Shown one piece after another: positions 25,575 to 34,764 of a DNA stretch of 64,000 nt. The stretch spans positions 28,632 to 92,631 of the forward strand of contig JAEYPN010000031.1 in the NCBI GenBank assembly GCA_023410715.1, in the 5' to 3' direction. The position numbers and the translations under genes were made by a program. The stretch's first letter is position 1; the number at the start of each line of letters is the position of its first letter. The notes below the pieces were generated by a model that had not been told where the DNA came from, made no database searches, and worked only from the letters and a program-made list of their open reading frames with translations. The DNA is from Bacillota bacterium (lineage in GTDB: Bacteria; Bacillota_I; Bacilli_A; Izemoplasmatales; UBA1188).

Positions 25575-26714
25575 ATGGCAACGATTTTTATTATCATAAT
25601 TTATTTAGCATTTATTTCTCTAGGCCTTCCAGACGCTGTACTCGGAAGTGTTTGGCCAGAGATGTCGACTATTTTAAATGTCCCTCTAGATTATGCAAGT
25701 ATCTTAGCTTTTATTGTTAGTTTAGGAACAATTATTTCAAGTTTACTAAGCGGTTGGTTACTTCAAAAATTTAAACCATACCAAATTGTTATAGTTTCAG
25801 TACTTTTTACATGCTTTAGTTTATTTATGTTTTCCATTGTTAAAACATTTTGGGTTTTACCATTTTTAGCAATACCACTAGGTTTTGGGGCTGGAGCAAT
25901 TGATTCTACACTTAATCATTACGTTGCCGCAAATTTTAAAGCTTATCATATGAACTTTTTACATTCTTGTTGGGGCTTAGGTGCCCTTATTGGCCCACTC
26001 ATCATGTCTAAGTTTTTAAAAGATTCAAGTTATGCTAAAGGATATTTAATCATTGCATCATTACAGCTTATATTATTAGTTATTTTTATTTTTTCAATTC
26101 CTTTATGGAAAAAGAATTTGGCGGAAAAAGAGAAAAATACTTTAATAAATCCTTTCAAGATTAAAGGTGTTATATTTGCATTACTTATCTTCTTGTTTTA
26201 CTGTTCCGTTGAACAAACAATTATTTTGTGGGGTCCAACATTTCTTGTTAAAACTAAAAATTTATTACCCCATGAAGCAGCGATTTTTTCTTCAATCTTT
26301 CTTTTAGGATTAACTATTGGTAGATTTTCATGTGGGCTTTTAAGTATTAAAATAGGCGATCGTAAATTAATTTTAATAGGCATTATTATTTTATTTATTA
26401 GTATCGGTTGTTTATTCTTACCATATAATAAAACTTTTACATATATTATCTTTGTTATGATGGGATTAGGATGTGCACCAGTATATCCAGCAATGATTCA
26501 CTCAACACCAGTAAATTTTGGCGTTGAGGAAAGTAAATCGATTATTGGCTTTGAGATGGCTTTCGCTTATATTGGCACTACTTTTATTGCTCCGCTTTTT
26601 GGGAAAATTGCAACTAATTATTCGCTTAGTATCTTTCCAATTTACCTATTCTTATTTGTGATCTTAATGATTGTAATGAATATTTTACTTATTAAGAATG
26701 TAAAAAAAGCATAG
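25575..26714 (+). CDS. MFS transporter
   Basis: A 379-residue protein with about 12 membrane segments in two halves. The first helix FISLGLPDAVLGSVWPEMS and the loop IPLGFGAGAIDSTLNHYVAA followed by HSCWGLGALIGPLIM place it in a major-facilitator subgroup near FucP-like and related sugar or drug carriers. The substrate is not readable. The ATG at 25575 (MATIFII) has GGGTGA just upstream; the in-frame GTG at 25566 lies within that site. It is divergent from yebC and followed by degenerate sequence. Confidence 0.82.
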   Translation: MATIFIIIIYLAFISLGLPDAVLGSVWPEMSTILNVPLDYASILAFIVSLGTIISSLLSGWLLQKFKPYQIVIVSVLFTCFSLFMFSIVKTFWVLPFLAIPLGFGAGAIDSTLNHYVAANFKAYHMNFLHSCWGLGALIGPLIMSKFLKDSSYAKGYLIIASLQLILLVIFIFSIPLWKKNLAEKEKNTLINPFKIKGVIFALLIFLFYCSVEQTIILWGPTFLVKTKNLLPHEAAIFSSIFLLGLTIGRFSCGLLSIKIGDRKLILIGIIILFISIGCLFLPYNKTFTYIIFVMMGLGCAPVYPAMIHSTPVNFGVEESKSIIGFEMAFAYIGTTFIAPLFGKIATNYSLSIFPIYLFLFVILMIVMNILLIKNVKKA

Positions 26715-27139
26715 AAAATATGATTATAATAAAAAAATAAAGAATTAAGAGAAAGATAGCTTAACTAATGCTTATGCAAAGCAAAGATTTAATTTAACTG
26801 CTCATGACTTTTTTAACATAACACAAACAGAATTATTAATTTTCTTATACTTAAATGATTTAAAATATTTAAAATTTTTTAAAGAAAATGACTAATGATA
26901 CCACTGATTTTATTTTATCATTTTTATCAGGATTAGCGGTTTATGGTAAAAATAGAAAAACAATTAGTGGGCTATTAATTCTCTAAGAAAAAGTAATCTA
27001 CGAAAATAAAAAAGAACATAATATGATTTTATATTATGCTAAATAAGATGTATTAAACTCTAGTGAACTTCCTTTATTGTAATCCAACTTTTTAAGTTCA
27101 CTACAAATTTAAAATTTTTATGAAAAAGAGAAACTATTT
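26715..27139 (+). pseudogene. Degenerate coding remnants after the MFS gene
   Basis: Two short plus-strand frames look like former coding sequence. One (26755-26895) reads DSLTNAYAKQRFNLTAHDF then FNITQTELLIFLYLNDLKYL. The other, in a different frame (about 26894-26986), reads TNDTTDFILSFLSGLAVYGK then NRKTISGLLIL. They are separated by a stop and a frame change. I recognise no family. The remaining sequence up to the GH30 terminator is AT-rich and empty. Confidence 0.35.
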
Positions 27140-27149
27140 TTAGTTTCTC
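27128..27149 (-). terminator. Terminator of the AKR-GH30-GH30 operon
   Basis: Minus-strand hairpin GAGAAACT / AGTTTCTC (6-base loop) with TTTTTC after it. It overlaps the final codons of the cytoplasmic GH30 gene. Confidence 0.78.
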
Positions 27150-28462
27150 CTAATTTCATATGTATAATGCGAACAAGGATCAAGTGTTAAGTTGATGTAT
27201 TCATCATCAATTCTAACACTTATTTTTCTTTCTTCAGGGCTTGAATTTGATAATACAATTACTAAACTTTCATCTTTATTTATAAACGCAACATTGTTTA
27301 TTATATCGTTATTAGTATCCACTCTTAACGCATCTTTTTTTACAAATTTTGAAAAATGGCCAAGAGCAAAGTAATCAGCACGATTAAATAAAACCTCTTT
27401 AGTTTGTTGATTAATCGTCACTAAACCATGACAAATACTTTTACCAAAACCAGGCACAAATGGTCCATTGATTTCATCTAAGGCAATATTCCATAAAATC
27501 ATACTCTTAGACCAGTTACGCATTACATTTATACCACTATTAATCATCGCAGATATGGCATTATGAACCCATTCGCCACCTGATGATTCAGTAAAATGTG
27601 TTTCAATACCTGGATATGCTTCATGAAGTTTTGTTTGTGACGAAACATTTCCACCATAAACGTGCCATGCAACACCATCGACGTATTTTCTTGCTAAGTC
27701 TAAAATTGTCATTGGATATTCAATTAAATCCCAGTTATGATCATAAGCTAGTATTTTAGTTTCTACATGATTTTCTTTAAATAAAGGTCCAATAAAATTA
27801 TTGATGAAGTATGCGGCTTCGACTGCTGTAAAACGCATGCCTGCATAATGAGGTGGAGAAAAGTCTGGTTCGTTTTGTAAGGTAATATATTTAATATCAA
27901 TACCTTGTTTTTTGTATTCATTAATGAACTTTAAGAAATATCTTGAATATACGTCATAACAGTAATATCTTAAAAATCCACCAATCATTGAATCAGTCGA
28001 TTTCATCCATCCTGGTGGCGACCAAGGTGAAGCCATCACGGTAATATCAGGATTAATTTCTTTAGCTTTTAATGTTAAAGGAATAATATCCTCTAAATCA
28101 TGTTCAATTGAAAAATGCTCAAGATTAAAATCTTCTTCACCTTTAGGCATATCATCATAAGAGTAAAAATCTCTTGCAAAATCTGATGAACCCATTGGAT
28201 TTCTTAAGAAAGATATGCCAATACCTTCATTATAATCAAAGAGCTTCATCATTAATTCATTTTTTTCTTTTTCATTTAAAACCTTATTAATAAGATATGC
28301 AGAAGCATCTGTAAATGAAGCTCCAAAACCAGTTATAGTTTGATACTTTTTTTGATAATTAAGATTGATTATACTAGAAAATGGATTTTTGCTAATATCA
28401 AAGTTGCTTGCTTCTTTAAACCATTCACCTGAGTCTTTTGATACAATACCTTTTATTTTCAT
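27140..28462 (-). CDS. GH30 glycosidase, cytoplasmic (glucosylceramidase-like)
   Basis: A 440-residue glycoside hydrolase family 30 enzyme with no signal peptide, thus cytoplasmic. It has the (beta/alpha)8 barrel marks ITGFGASFTDASAYL, MASPWSPPGWMKS, the acid/base ITLQNEP (Glu198) and the nucleophile HFTESSGGEW (Glu292), then a C-terminal beta domain. Family activities include beta-glucosidase, beta-1,6-glucanase, beta-xylosidase and related retaining hydrolysis. It lies 11 bases after the surface GH30 gene and may finish oligosaccharides released outside. Confidence 0.92.
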   Translation of the reverse strand: MKIKGIVSKDSGEWFKEASNFDISKNPFSSIINLNYQKKYQTITGFGASFTDASAYLINKVLNEKEKNELMMKLFDYNEGIGISFLRNPMGSSDFARDFYSYDDMPKGEEDFNLEHFSIEHDLEDIIPLTLKAKEINPDITVMASPWSPPGWMKSTDSMIGGFLRYYCYDVYSRYFLKFINEYKKQGIDIKYITLQNEPDFSPPHYAGMRFTAVEAAYFINNFIGPLFKENHVETKILAYDHNWDLIEYPMTILDLARKYVDGVAWHVYGGNVSSQTKLHEAYPGIETHFTESSGGEWVHNAISAMINSGINVMRNWSKSMILWNIALDEINGPFVPGFGKSICHGLVTINQQTKEVLFNRADYFALGHFSKFVKKDALRVDTNNDIINNVAFINKDESLVIVLSNSSPEERKISVRIDDEYINLTLDPCSHYTYEIRRN

Positions 28463-28473
28463 TTTATTCTCCT

Positions 28474-30579
28474 CTAATTTAAATCAATAATAAATGTTGC
28501 GACATTTGAGCCAGCAATTTTGGCTAAAAATTCTTTGTCACCAATAACTGCTTTAAAATATGAATCAGTTGAAGAAGCATTTACCGCAACCATAATTAGT
28601 TTGTTATTTGCTTCATCTAAGAAACATACATTTGGTAAAGTTCCATCAACCCCATTGTCGCTTGTAACTCTTACATATCCTGGTCTTATAAAGCGTCCAA
28701 ATTGGGCCATTATATATACTTCTGGTGTTGCCCAGTATTTGTCTTGTGATCCTGCTTTACGAATAAACAGCGTTGGTGATGGTGTCCCAACCCATTGGTG
28801 AACGCCAACGTTAGAATCAAGCATTGTAACCCAAGCATTATAACTTACTGCACCATTTCTAAAATAATTAATAATAGAAATCGCTCCACTTGTTCCCCAA
28901 ACGCTTCTTTCAGTTAACATTACATCCTGATTTTCATTTAAAAAACGGTCTTTCATTTGTTGCATAATTGATAAATCACCGGAATAATCATGGAAGGCAA
29001 TACCATCAATATAGTCGTTAATGTCTTTTATTGAGTATAAAGATTGTAAAAAAGATGAAGCGTCTGATGGATTATGGTCAAACACAAAAATCTTTGGTTC
29101 AAGATCTTTATTTTTTAGAATTTCACTTTCTTTGATTAAATTCTTAAGACGAATTGCAATTTGACCTTCCTGGTAACCTGTCATACGGCAGCTTGGATAA
29201 TCGATTTCTAGTTGAGGTTCATTTTGTAATGTTAAGCCATAAATATCAATTCCAAGTTTAGCATACTCTTCTAAGTATCTTAATAAATACATTGCGTATT
29301 CATCATAATATTCAGTATTAAAACTTCCACCTTTAAGTAAAAGCTCATTATTAGCATATGATTTTGAGCTACTTGTTTCATTTTTCATCCACCCTGGTGG
29401 TGTCCAAGGTGATGAAAAGAATTTTATTTCATCATTAACCCCAAGTTCTTCGGCAATTTCTATAATTTCTTTAATAATTTCAATTATCTTATAATCAATA
29501 TCTTTCTGAATTGAAAAGCCATTTTCCCAGTCAGGTTCTTGTGTTGTTAAAGTATCATAATAAGTATAGAAATCTTTAGATGTAAAATCACTTGTTCCAA
29601 TTGTTAAACGGAACAAAGTCATTCCACAGCCATTAACCGGGTCAATTAAAGTTTTTAAAACTTCACGTCGCGTTACTTCATCTAACCCTATATAGTTATT
29701 AACTGATGATTCCTCAACTGATGTACCAATGCCTAAGAAAGTTTGATGTTTTTGATTAATATCTATTGTGACTGTCTCAGTTAACGCATCAGATATTTCA
29801 GTTAAATTTAAAGTTCCAATTCTTTTTGCTTTATTAGAAATCGCAAACTCTTGGGTATACCATGCTTGATTTTGTGAATTCTCCGTTGAAGTAGAATAAA
29901 CAGTCACTGCATTTTCTTTAATAACTTTTGCGTTAGATACAGGTATATCATTGCGTTTTTCATATTGTTCTTCAGTAATTGGCTTAAATGTTACTTTGTT
30001 TAAATTATATCCTTCACCGCTTGACATAAGTTTTAATTCATAAACTCCTTTGTTAATATATGCATAGTCAGAAATTGTAGCCCAGCTTTGCCAACCTCCT
30101 GTTTTAACAAGTGTTGGGGAAGAAACTACATCTTCATCAAGATACATTTTAAGAATTTTTCCTAAGTTTCCACTTCCATCGCCAGCTATCCTATATCCTA
30201 TTTTATAGTAGCTTGTTTCAGGAAAATAAACAAAATATGTTAAAACACTATTTGCAGTTATATAACCAATATTTTTCCCGCCACCAATATCAGAAGTTGT
30301 CTCAGTTTTACAATCTACAATAGTAATATAATTTTCTGCTTCTAAAATACCATTTTCCAAGTTAATTACATTACTAGGTAAAGTGCTTTTAGTGGTTGAA
30401 CTTGATTTAGTTGTATTTAATGTTGTACTGTTTGTTATACTATTTGATGTTTTATTACTTGAAGTTGTATTACTTGATGTATTTAAAGATAAGCTTGTCT
30501 TTTTAGATGTTGTATCACTGCATCCGAAAAGGCTTACAAAAAATAAGAAAAAAGTAAGAAGTAAAAGAATTTTTTTCAT
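28474..30579 (-). CDS. GH30 glycosidase, surface lipoprotein with CBM6-like domain
   Basis: A 701-residue surface enzyme. The signal peptide MKKILLLLTFFLFFVSLFGC carries a lipobox; it is followed by a Ser/Thr/Asn linker (about 22-70). Next is a carbohydrate-binding module of CBM6 type (about 72-200: ENGILEAENYITIVDC, then GGWQSWATISDYAYINKGVY). The GH30 barrel follows, with FLGIGTSVEESSVNNYIGL, FSSPWTPPGWMKNE, acid/base YGLTLQNEPQ and nucleophile MLTERSVWG. It probably attacks an extracellular polysaccharide. The ATG at 30579 is one base after the aldo-keto reductase stop, and its GGAG lies inside that gene. Confidence 0.9.
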   Translation of the reverse strand: MKKILLLLTFFLFFVSLFGCSDTTSKKTSLSLNTSSNTTSSNKTSNSITNSTTLNTTKSSSTTKSTLPSNVINLENGILEAENYITIVDCKTETTSDIGGGKNIGYITANSVLTYFVYFPETSYYKIGYRIAGDGSGNLGKILKMYLDEDVVSSPTLVKTGGWQSWATISDYAYINKGVYELKLMSSGEGYNLNKVTFKPITEEQYEKRNDIPVSNAKVIKENAVTVYSTSTENSQNQAWYTQEFAISNKAKRIGTLNLTEISDALTETVTIDINQKHQTFLGIGTSVEESSVNNYIGLDEVTRREVLKTLIDPVNGCGMTLFRLTIGTSDFTSKDFYTYYDTLTTQEPDWENGFSIQKDIDYKIIEIIKEIIEIAEELGVNDEIKFFSSPWTPPGWMKNETSSSKSYANNELLLKGGSFNTEYYDEYAMYLLRYLEEYAKLGIDIYGLTLQNEPQLEIDYPSCRMTGYQEGQIAIRLKNLIKESEILKNKDLEPKIFVFDHNPSDASSFLQSLYSIKDINDYIDGIAFHDYSGDLSIMQQMKDRFLNENQDVMLTERSVWGTSGAISIINYFRNGAVSYNAWVTMLDSNVGVHQWVGTPSPTLFIRKAGSQDKYWATPEVYIMAQFGRFIRPGYVRVTSDNGVDGTLPNVCFLDEANNKLIMVAVNASSTDSYFKAVIGDKEFLAKIAGSNVATFIIDLN

Positions 30580-30580
30580 C

Positions 30581-31393
30581 TTAAATTTCTCCAATCAATT
30601 TCATATCTTCATCACTTATTTCAAAATCAAAAACATCAAGGTTAGCAAGAATTCTTTCTTCATGAGTAGATTTAGGTAATGGTAAAAAACCATTTTGTAA
30701 GCTCCATTTCATACATAGCTTAGCTAATGAAACTCCATATTTTTTTGCAATATTTAATAATCTTTCGTCATTAAAAATTCTTCCAGTCGCAAATGGAGAA
30801 TATGCTTCTAATAAAATACCATATTCTTTACACATTTTAATCGCATCGCGTGGTATATAGTTAGGATTAATTTGAATTTGATTAACCATTGGTACAATTT
30901 TTGCTTCTTTTAGTAATGCTTCAAGATGGTTTGGATAAAAGTTTGAAACACCAATTGCTCTAATTTTCTTTTCTAAATATAATTCTTCAAAAGCTTTCCA
31001 TGTTTCAATATTTGCTGGCATATATTCCATACCATCAGTATAAACATCCCATGGTTTTGGTGCATGAATTAGATATAAATCTAGATAATCAACACCTAGC
31101 TTTTCAATTGATTCGTTAAAATATTTTTTTGCTTGTTCATATCCTTTTATTTCTGCTGGTAATTTAGTGGTTATAAATATTTCTTCCCTTTTAATACCAC
31201 TATCTTTAATTGCTTTACCAACGCTTCCTTCATTTCCATATGCGCGGGCAGTGTCAATATGTCTATAACCAGCTTTTAAAGCAGATAAGGTTGAATTATA
31301 AGCATCATCGCCGTCTTTAATTTGCCATGTACCAAAGCCAATCACCGGAATTTTTACTCCATTTGAAAGTACATAAACGTCATTTTTCTTCAT
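30581..31393 (-). CDS. Aldo/keto reductase
   Basis: A 270-residue NADPH-dependent (beta/alpha)8 oxidoreductase. It has the family marks IPVIGFGTWQI, RHIDTARAYGNEGSVG (Asp and Tyr of the tetrad), ITTKLPAE (Lys), YLIHAPKPWD (His) and MVNQIQINPNYI, and the C-terminal PLPKSTHEERI cofactor site. It reduces small carbonyls or sugars. Three in-frame starts exist; the ATG at 31393 is preferred because GGAGG is 10 bases upstream, whereas the ATG at 31402 is directly against it. It heads the operon with two GH30 genes. Confidence 0.9.
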   Translation of the reverse strand: MKKNDVYVLSNGVKIPVIGFGTWQIKDGDDAYNSTLSALKAGYRHIDTARAYGNEGSVGKAIKDSGIKREEIFITTKLPAEIKGYEQAKKYFNESIEKLGVDYLDLYLIHAPKPWDVYTDGMEYMPANIETWKAFEELYLEKKIRAIGVSNFYPNHLEALLKEAKIVPMVNQIQINPNYIPRDAIKMCKEYGILLEAYSPFATGRIFNDERLLNIAKKYGVSLAKLCMKWSLQNGFLPLPKSTHEERILANLDVFDFEISDEDMKLIGEI

Positions 31394-31423
31394 TTTCTTC
31401 ATTCCTCCGAATATTTCACCTTT

Positions 31424-31497
31424 ATTATACAATATTTTTAAGCTATTTTGAATAAATAATTGGATTTTATTTATTTGTGATAAATTGTAAAATAGCT
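31424..31497 (-). promoter_or_regulatory. Promoter of AKR-GH30 operon with nested inverted repeats
   Basis: Minus strand TTCAAA (31447-31452), 17-base spacer, TATAAT (31424-31429). The -35 overlaps a nested palindrome: outer 9-base arms AGCTATTTT (31441-31449) and AAAATAGCT (31489-31497), inner arms AATAAATAA (31451-31459) and TTATTTATT (31467-31475). The arrangement suggests a regulator site over the -35 region. Confidence 0.55.
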
Positions 31498-31560
31498 AAC
31501 AATTTTAGTTTTTAAAATAAGAACCTCATAAAGTTTAATTTATCTTTACAGGGTTTAAAA

Positions 31561-32511
31561 CTATTTAGTTTTTAATACACTATCAAACACTTTTACTTCT
31601 CTTATTACATCACTAAATGGCATTAGTTCAGAATCTAATTTTCCATTTTCCACTAAGTTTATAAAATGTTCAATTTGATAAATAAAGCCATCTTCAACTT
31701 TTAAATTTTCCTCATATATCTCGTTATTATCTTTATCATAAACTTTAATCAAGTGGCTACAAGGAAAGTTTTCAATAACCATCTTACCTTTAGTTCCATA
31801 AACATATGCTGTTTTTTCTTTAGCATATGTAAAAGTACAAGTAAATTTGCCTAAAATACCACTCTCAAATTCTAAGTTTACAATAGAAGTTGCATCAGCT
31901 TTATTTGGATAATATTTTGTCATTGATTGAACATTTTTAATATCTTGATCAATTAAACCAACCATATAACCAAGGCTATATACTCCAATATCATACAAGC
32001 TACCACCAGCTAATTCCTTATTAAATAATCTTGATGATTCATCATATGGAACATTAACGCAAAAATCAGCTTCTAGAAGTAAGATATCACCTAAGATTTT
32101 AGCATCAATAATTGCTTTTGCTTTTCTTGAAAGTGGAGTAAAGCGTGTCCATAAGGCTTCCATAACTAGAACATTTTTTGTCTTCCTTAGCATGTCAATT
32201 TCCGTTGCTTCTTTTTCGGTTAATAAGAATGGTTTTTCACAAATAACTGGTTTATGATTTAAGATACATTTTTTTGTAATCTCAAAATGAAAGTTATGAG
32301 TTAAGGCAATATAGATTGCTTCAACTTCAGGATCATTAATTAAATCATCATAATTGCTATAGGCCTTTTTAAAACCATACTTTTCTTTATAAGCATTGGC
32401 CCTATCTAAATCACGGGCTGCACAGGCATATAAGTTTTCTTCACCTAAACTTTTTAAAACTCTTGTAAATCTATGAGATATTACACCTAAGCCAATAATT
32501 CCAAATTTCAT
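31561..32511 (-). CDS. Gfo/Idh/MocA family oxidoreductase
   Basis: A 316-residue NAD(P)-dependent dehydrogenase acting on sugars, inositols or their derivatives. The Rossmann start MKFGIIGLGVISHRFTRVLK is followed by YIALTHNFHFEITKKCI and the diagnostic CEKPFLLTEKEATE (catalytic Lys). The C-terminal domain includes LAGGSLYDIGVYSLGYM. GGAGG selects the ATG at 32511, which overlaps the MMPL stop in an ATGA arrangement, so translation is coupled to that transporter gene. It lies within the glycan-use block. Confidence 0.93.
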   Translation of the reverse strand: MKFGIIGLGVISHRFTRVLKSLGEENLYACAARDLDRANAYKEKYGFKKAYSNYDDLINDPEVEAIYIALTHNFHFEITKKCILNHKPVICEKPFLLTEKEATEIDMLRKTKNVLVMEALWTRFTPLSRKAKAIIDAKILGDILLLEADFCVNVPYDESSRLFNKELAGGSLYDIGVYSLGYMVGLIDQDIKNVQSMTKYYPNKADATSIVNLEFESGILGKFTCTFTYAKEKTAYVYGTKGKMVIENFPCSHLIKVYDKDNNEIYEENLKVEDGFIYQIEHFINLVENGKLDSELMPFSDVIREVKVFDSVLKTK

Positions 32512-34715
32512 ATTTTTTTCCTCCAAGTTGTTTTTATAATTACTTTATCAAAAAGATATAAGATACATGGCAAAAGAATCGTTACCATGACTACAGAAAC
32601 AATAGTTCCTCTAGCTAACATATAACCAATATTTGCAATTATTCCGGTTTTAGAAACTAAGGAAACCATAATACCGCAAATGGTTAAAATAATACCTGAT
32701 GAAACAATCGTTGATGTACTATTCTTAATACTCTTAAACATCGCACTTTTTTTATCTAAAACAATACGTTCATCTAAATAGTTACTTGTATAAACAATAC
32801 CATAATCAATAGTCGCACCCATCTGGATTGCTAATATTACCATATAACTTAAAAAGTTAATTTCCTCTTTTAATATAAGCGATAAAGAGAATGATAAATA
32901 AATAGCGCCTTGAATCACAATGATTAAAATAACTGGGATAGAAACCGATTTAAAAATTAATAAGATAATGATAAAAATAAGTACAATCGTAAAAGTATTT
33001 ATCATATTTAAATCTGATGAAAATGACTTTTTAATATCATTATTTACAATGACATCTCCGGCAATATATGCTTTATCATAGCGCTTATCAATAATTTTTT
33101 CTAGTTCATCTAAATAGTCATACATTTCATCTTTCTTTGAATCTAGATTTAATTCTAGAATTATCCGTGAATAATTTTCACTACTAAAAACACTATAAAC
33201 ACTATTAATTTTTTCAATAATTATGTTTTTTATAAATAAAGGCTGTTCCTTAAATATTTCATTTAGGGCAATCCCAACTTTTGTATAATTTAGTAAAGTA
33301 TCAATTTCCACTTTATCATCTAAAGTAATATCTTGTTTTTTAAAGTAATACTTAAATATTGGTAAAACAAAACTTTCATCAAAACCAGACAGTTCAATTG
33401 CTTCCTTATAATTTACGGGTGTTTTAAGTGTCGCAGTAAAAGACATTACATTTTTAACAATATAATTATCTATAAACTTTAAGTTTTTGATATCTTTAAT
33501 TAACTCAATTTCTTTATTAGCATCATCTTTAGTAGTTACCTTTGGTGTTAAAATCATTATTTGCGTTGAAGAATCAAAGGTTTTTAAAATCTGTTCTTCT
33601 TGGTGATATGTTGTCTTTTCTCGATAACTAATTTTCGTCTTAAAACTTAAGACAAATCCCGTTAATGCTAATCCTAAAAGTATAAAAGTAATAATAATTT
33701 TTTTATTAAAAAGGAAATTAGCTAATTTTTCTTTATTAATTCTTAACTCTTTATGTTTTAATTTTTCTAAAGGTTTTTTAAAAGTAACAATTAAAATGGG
33801 CATTAAAATAATCGTAATTACAACAGAAATTAGAATACTTTTAGTAAAAACTAAAGCCATATCAAGCCCTATTTTAATACTCATAAATGATAAAGAGATT
33901 AATCCAGCCATCGTTGTTAAGGCACTACATATAATACTACTAATAGAACTAGACATAGATTTAGTGATAGCTTTTATAGTATCTTTTTCTTCTTCTTTAA
34001 CTAGATTATACTTATGCATAATAATGATAGAGTAATCAATTGTTAGGGCTAGCTGAATTATAGCCGCCATCGAATTTGTATAATATGAAATTTCCTTAAA
34101 AATAATATTTGATCCAAGATTAAAAACAATTGTAAACGCAATAGTTATTACATAAATAATTGGTTCAAAAAATGAGGATGAAGTTAGTATAAGCAAAGTA
34201 ATTATTAGAATGCTTGAAATAATTAAAATAAGAGGAACGTCATGGTCAGTATTTTTTTCAATCTCTGCCATTTTTATAACGCTACCAGTTATAACATATT
34301 TATAATCATCTATTGTTTCTTTGACATTTAAAGTAAAATTTTTAACACTAGAATCATTTATTTCTCCAGAAACCATTACTTTGTATAAAGCACAGTTGTT
34401 ACGATAAAATTCTTCTTTATTTACACTAAAAATTACCAAGTTCACACCAGCGACATACATAAGCTCGCTTTTGATACGTTCAGCTTCTTCTTTATTTATA
34501 TTTTCTACCATCAATGTAAATTCTGTAGTTTTACCAAACTCTTTGTCTAAAATAGAAAGAGAAATTTTAGTATCTGATGTATCAGGTAGGTAATCTTCAA
34601 TTCGATAATTAATGTTTAGACTTCCTATAAGTGTTAATGATACGATGAAAAAAACACTTAAAATAGTGATTATTAAATATCGAATTTTAATTATTACAGC
34701 TATAAATTTTTTCAT
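32508..34715 (-). CDS. MMPL/RND family transporter
   Basis: A 735-residue membrane protein with the two-fold RND layout: one membrane helix, an extracytoplasmic loop (about 35-155), five helices, then the repeat with a second loop (about 360-550) and five more helices. The repeated segment reads LALTIDYSIIIMHKYN in the first half and LAIQMGATIDYGIVYTSNYL in the second. Relatives in Gram-positives export lipids, glycolipids or siderophore-like compounds. Its position between a GH36 gene and an oxidoreductase is unusual. The ribosome binding site is weak (AGG). Confidence 0.85.
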   Translation of the reverse strand: MKKFIAVIIKIRYLIITILSVFFIVSLTLIGSLNINYRIEDYLPDTSDTKISLSILDKEFGKTTEFTLMVENINKEEAERIKSELMYVAGVNLVIFSVNKEEFYRNNCALYKVMVSGEINDSSVKNFTLNVKETIDDYKYVITGSVIKMAEIEKNTDHDVPLILIISSILIITLLILTSSSFFEPIIYVITIAFTIVFNLGSNIIFKEISYYTNSMAAIIQLALTIDYSIIIMHKYNLVKEEEKDTIKAITKSMSSSISSIICSALTTMAGLISLSFMSIKIGLDMALVFTKSILISVVITIILMPILIVTFKKPLEKLKHKELRINKEKLANFLFNKKIIITFILLGLALTGFVLSFKTKISYREKTTYHQEEQILKTFDSSTQIMILTPKVTTKDDANKEIELIKDIKNLKFIDNYIVKNVMSFTATLKTPVNYKEAIELSGFDESFVLPIFKYYFKKQDITLDDKVEIDTLLNYTKVGIALNEIFKEQPLFIKNIIIEKINSVYSVFSSENYSRIILELNLDSKKDEMYDYLDELEKIIDKRYDKAYIAGDVIVNNDIKKSFSSDLNMINTFTIVLIFIIILLIFKSVSIPVILIIVIQGAIYLSFSLSLILKEEINFLSYMVILAIQMGATIDYGIVYTSNYLDERIVLDKKSAMFKSIKNSTSTIVSSGIILTICGIMVSLVSKTGIIANIGYMLARGTIVSVVMVTILLPCILYLFDKVIIKTTWRKKI

Positions 34716-34764
34716 TCTAGAACCTACACTTTCAAATTGACATTAAAATATTTTTAAATTATTT

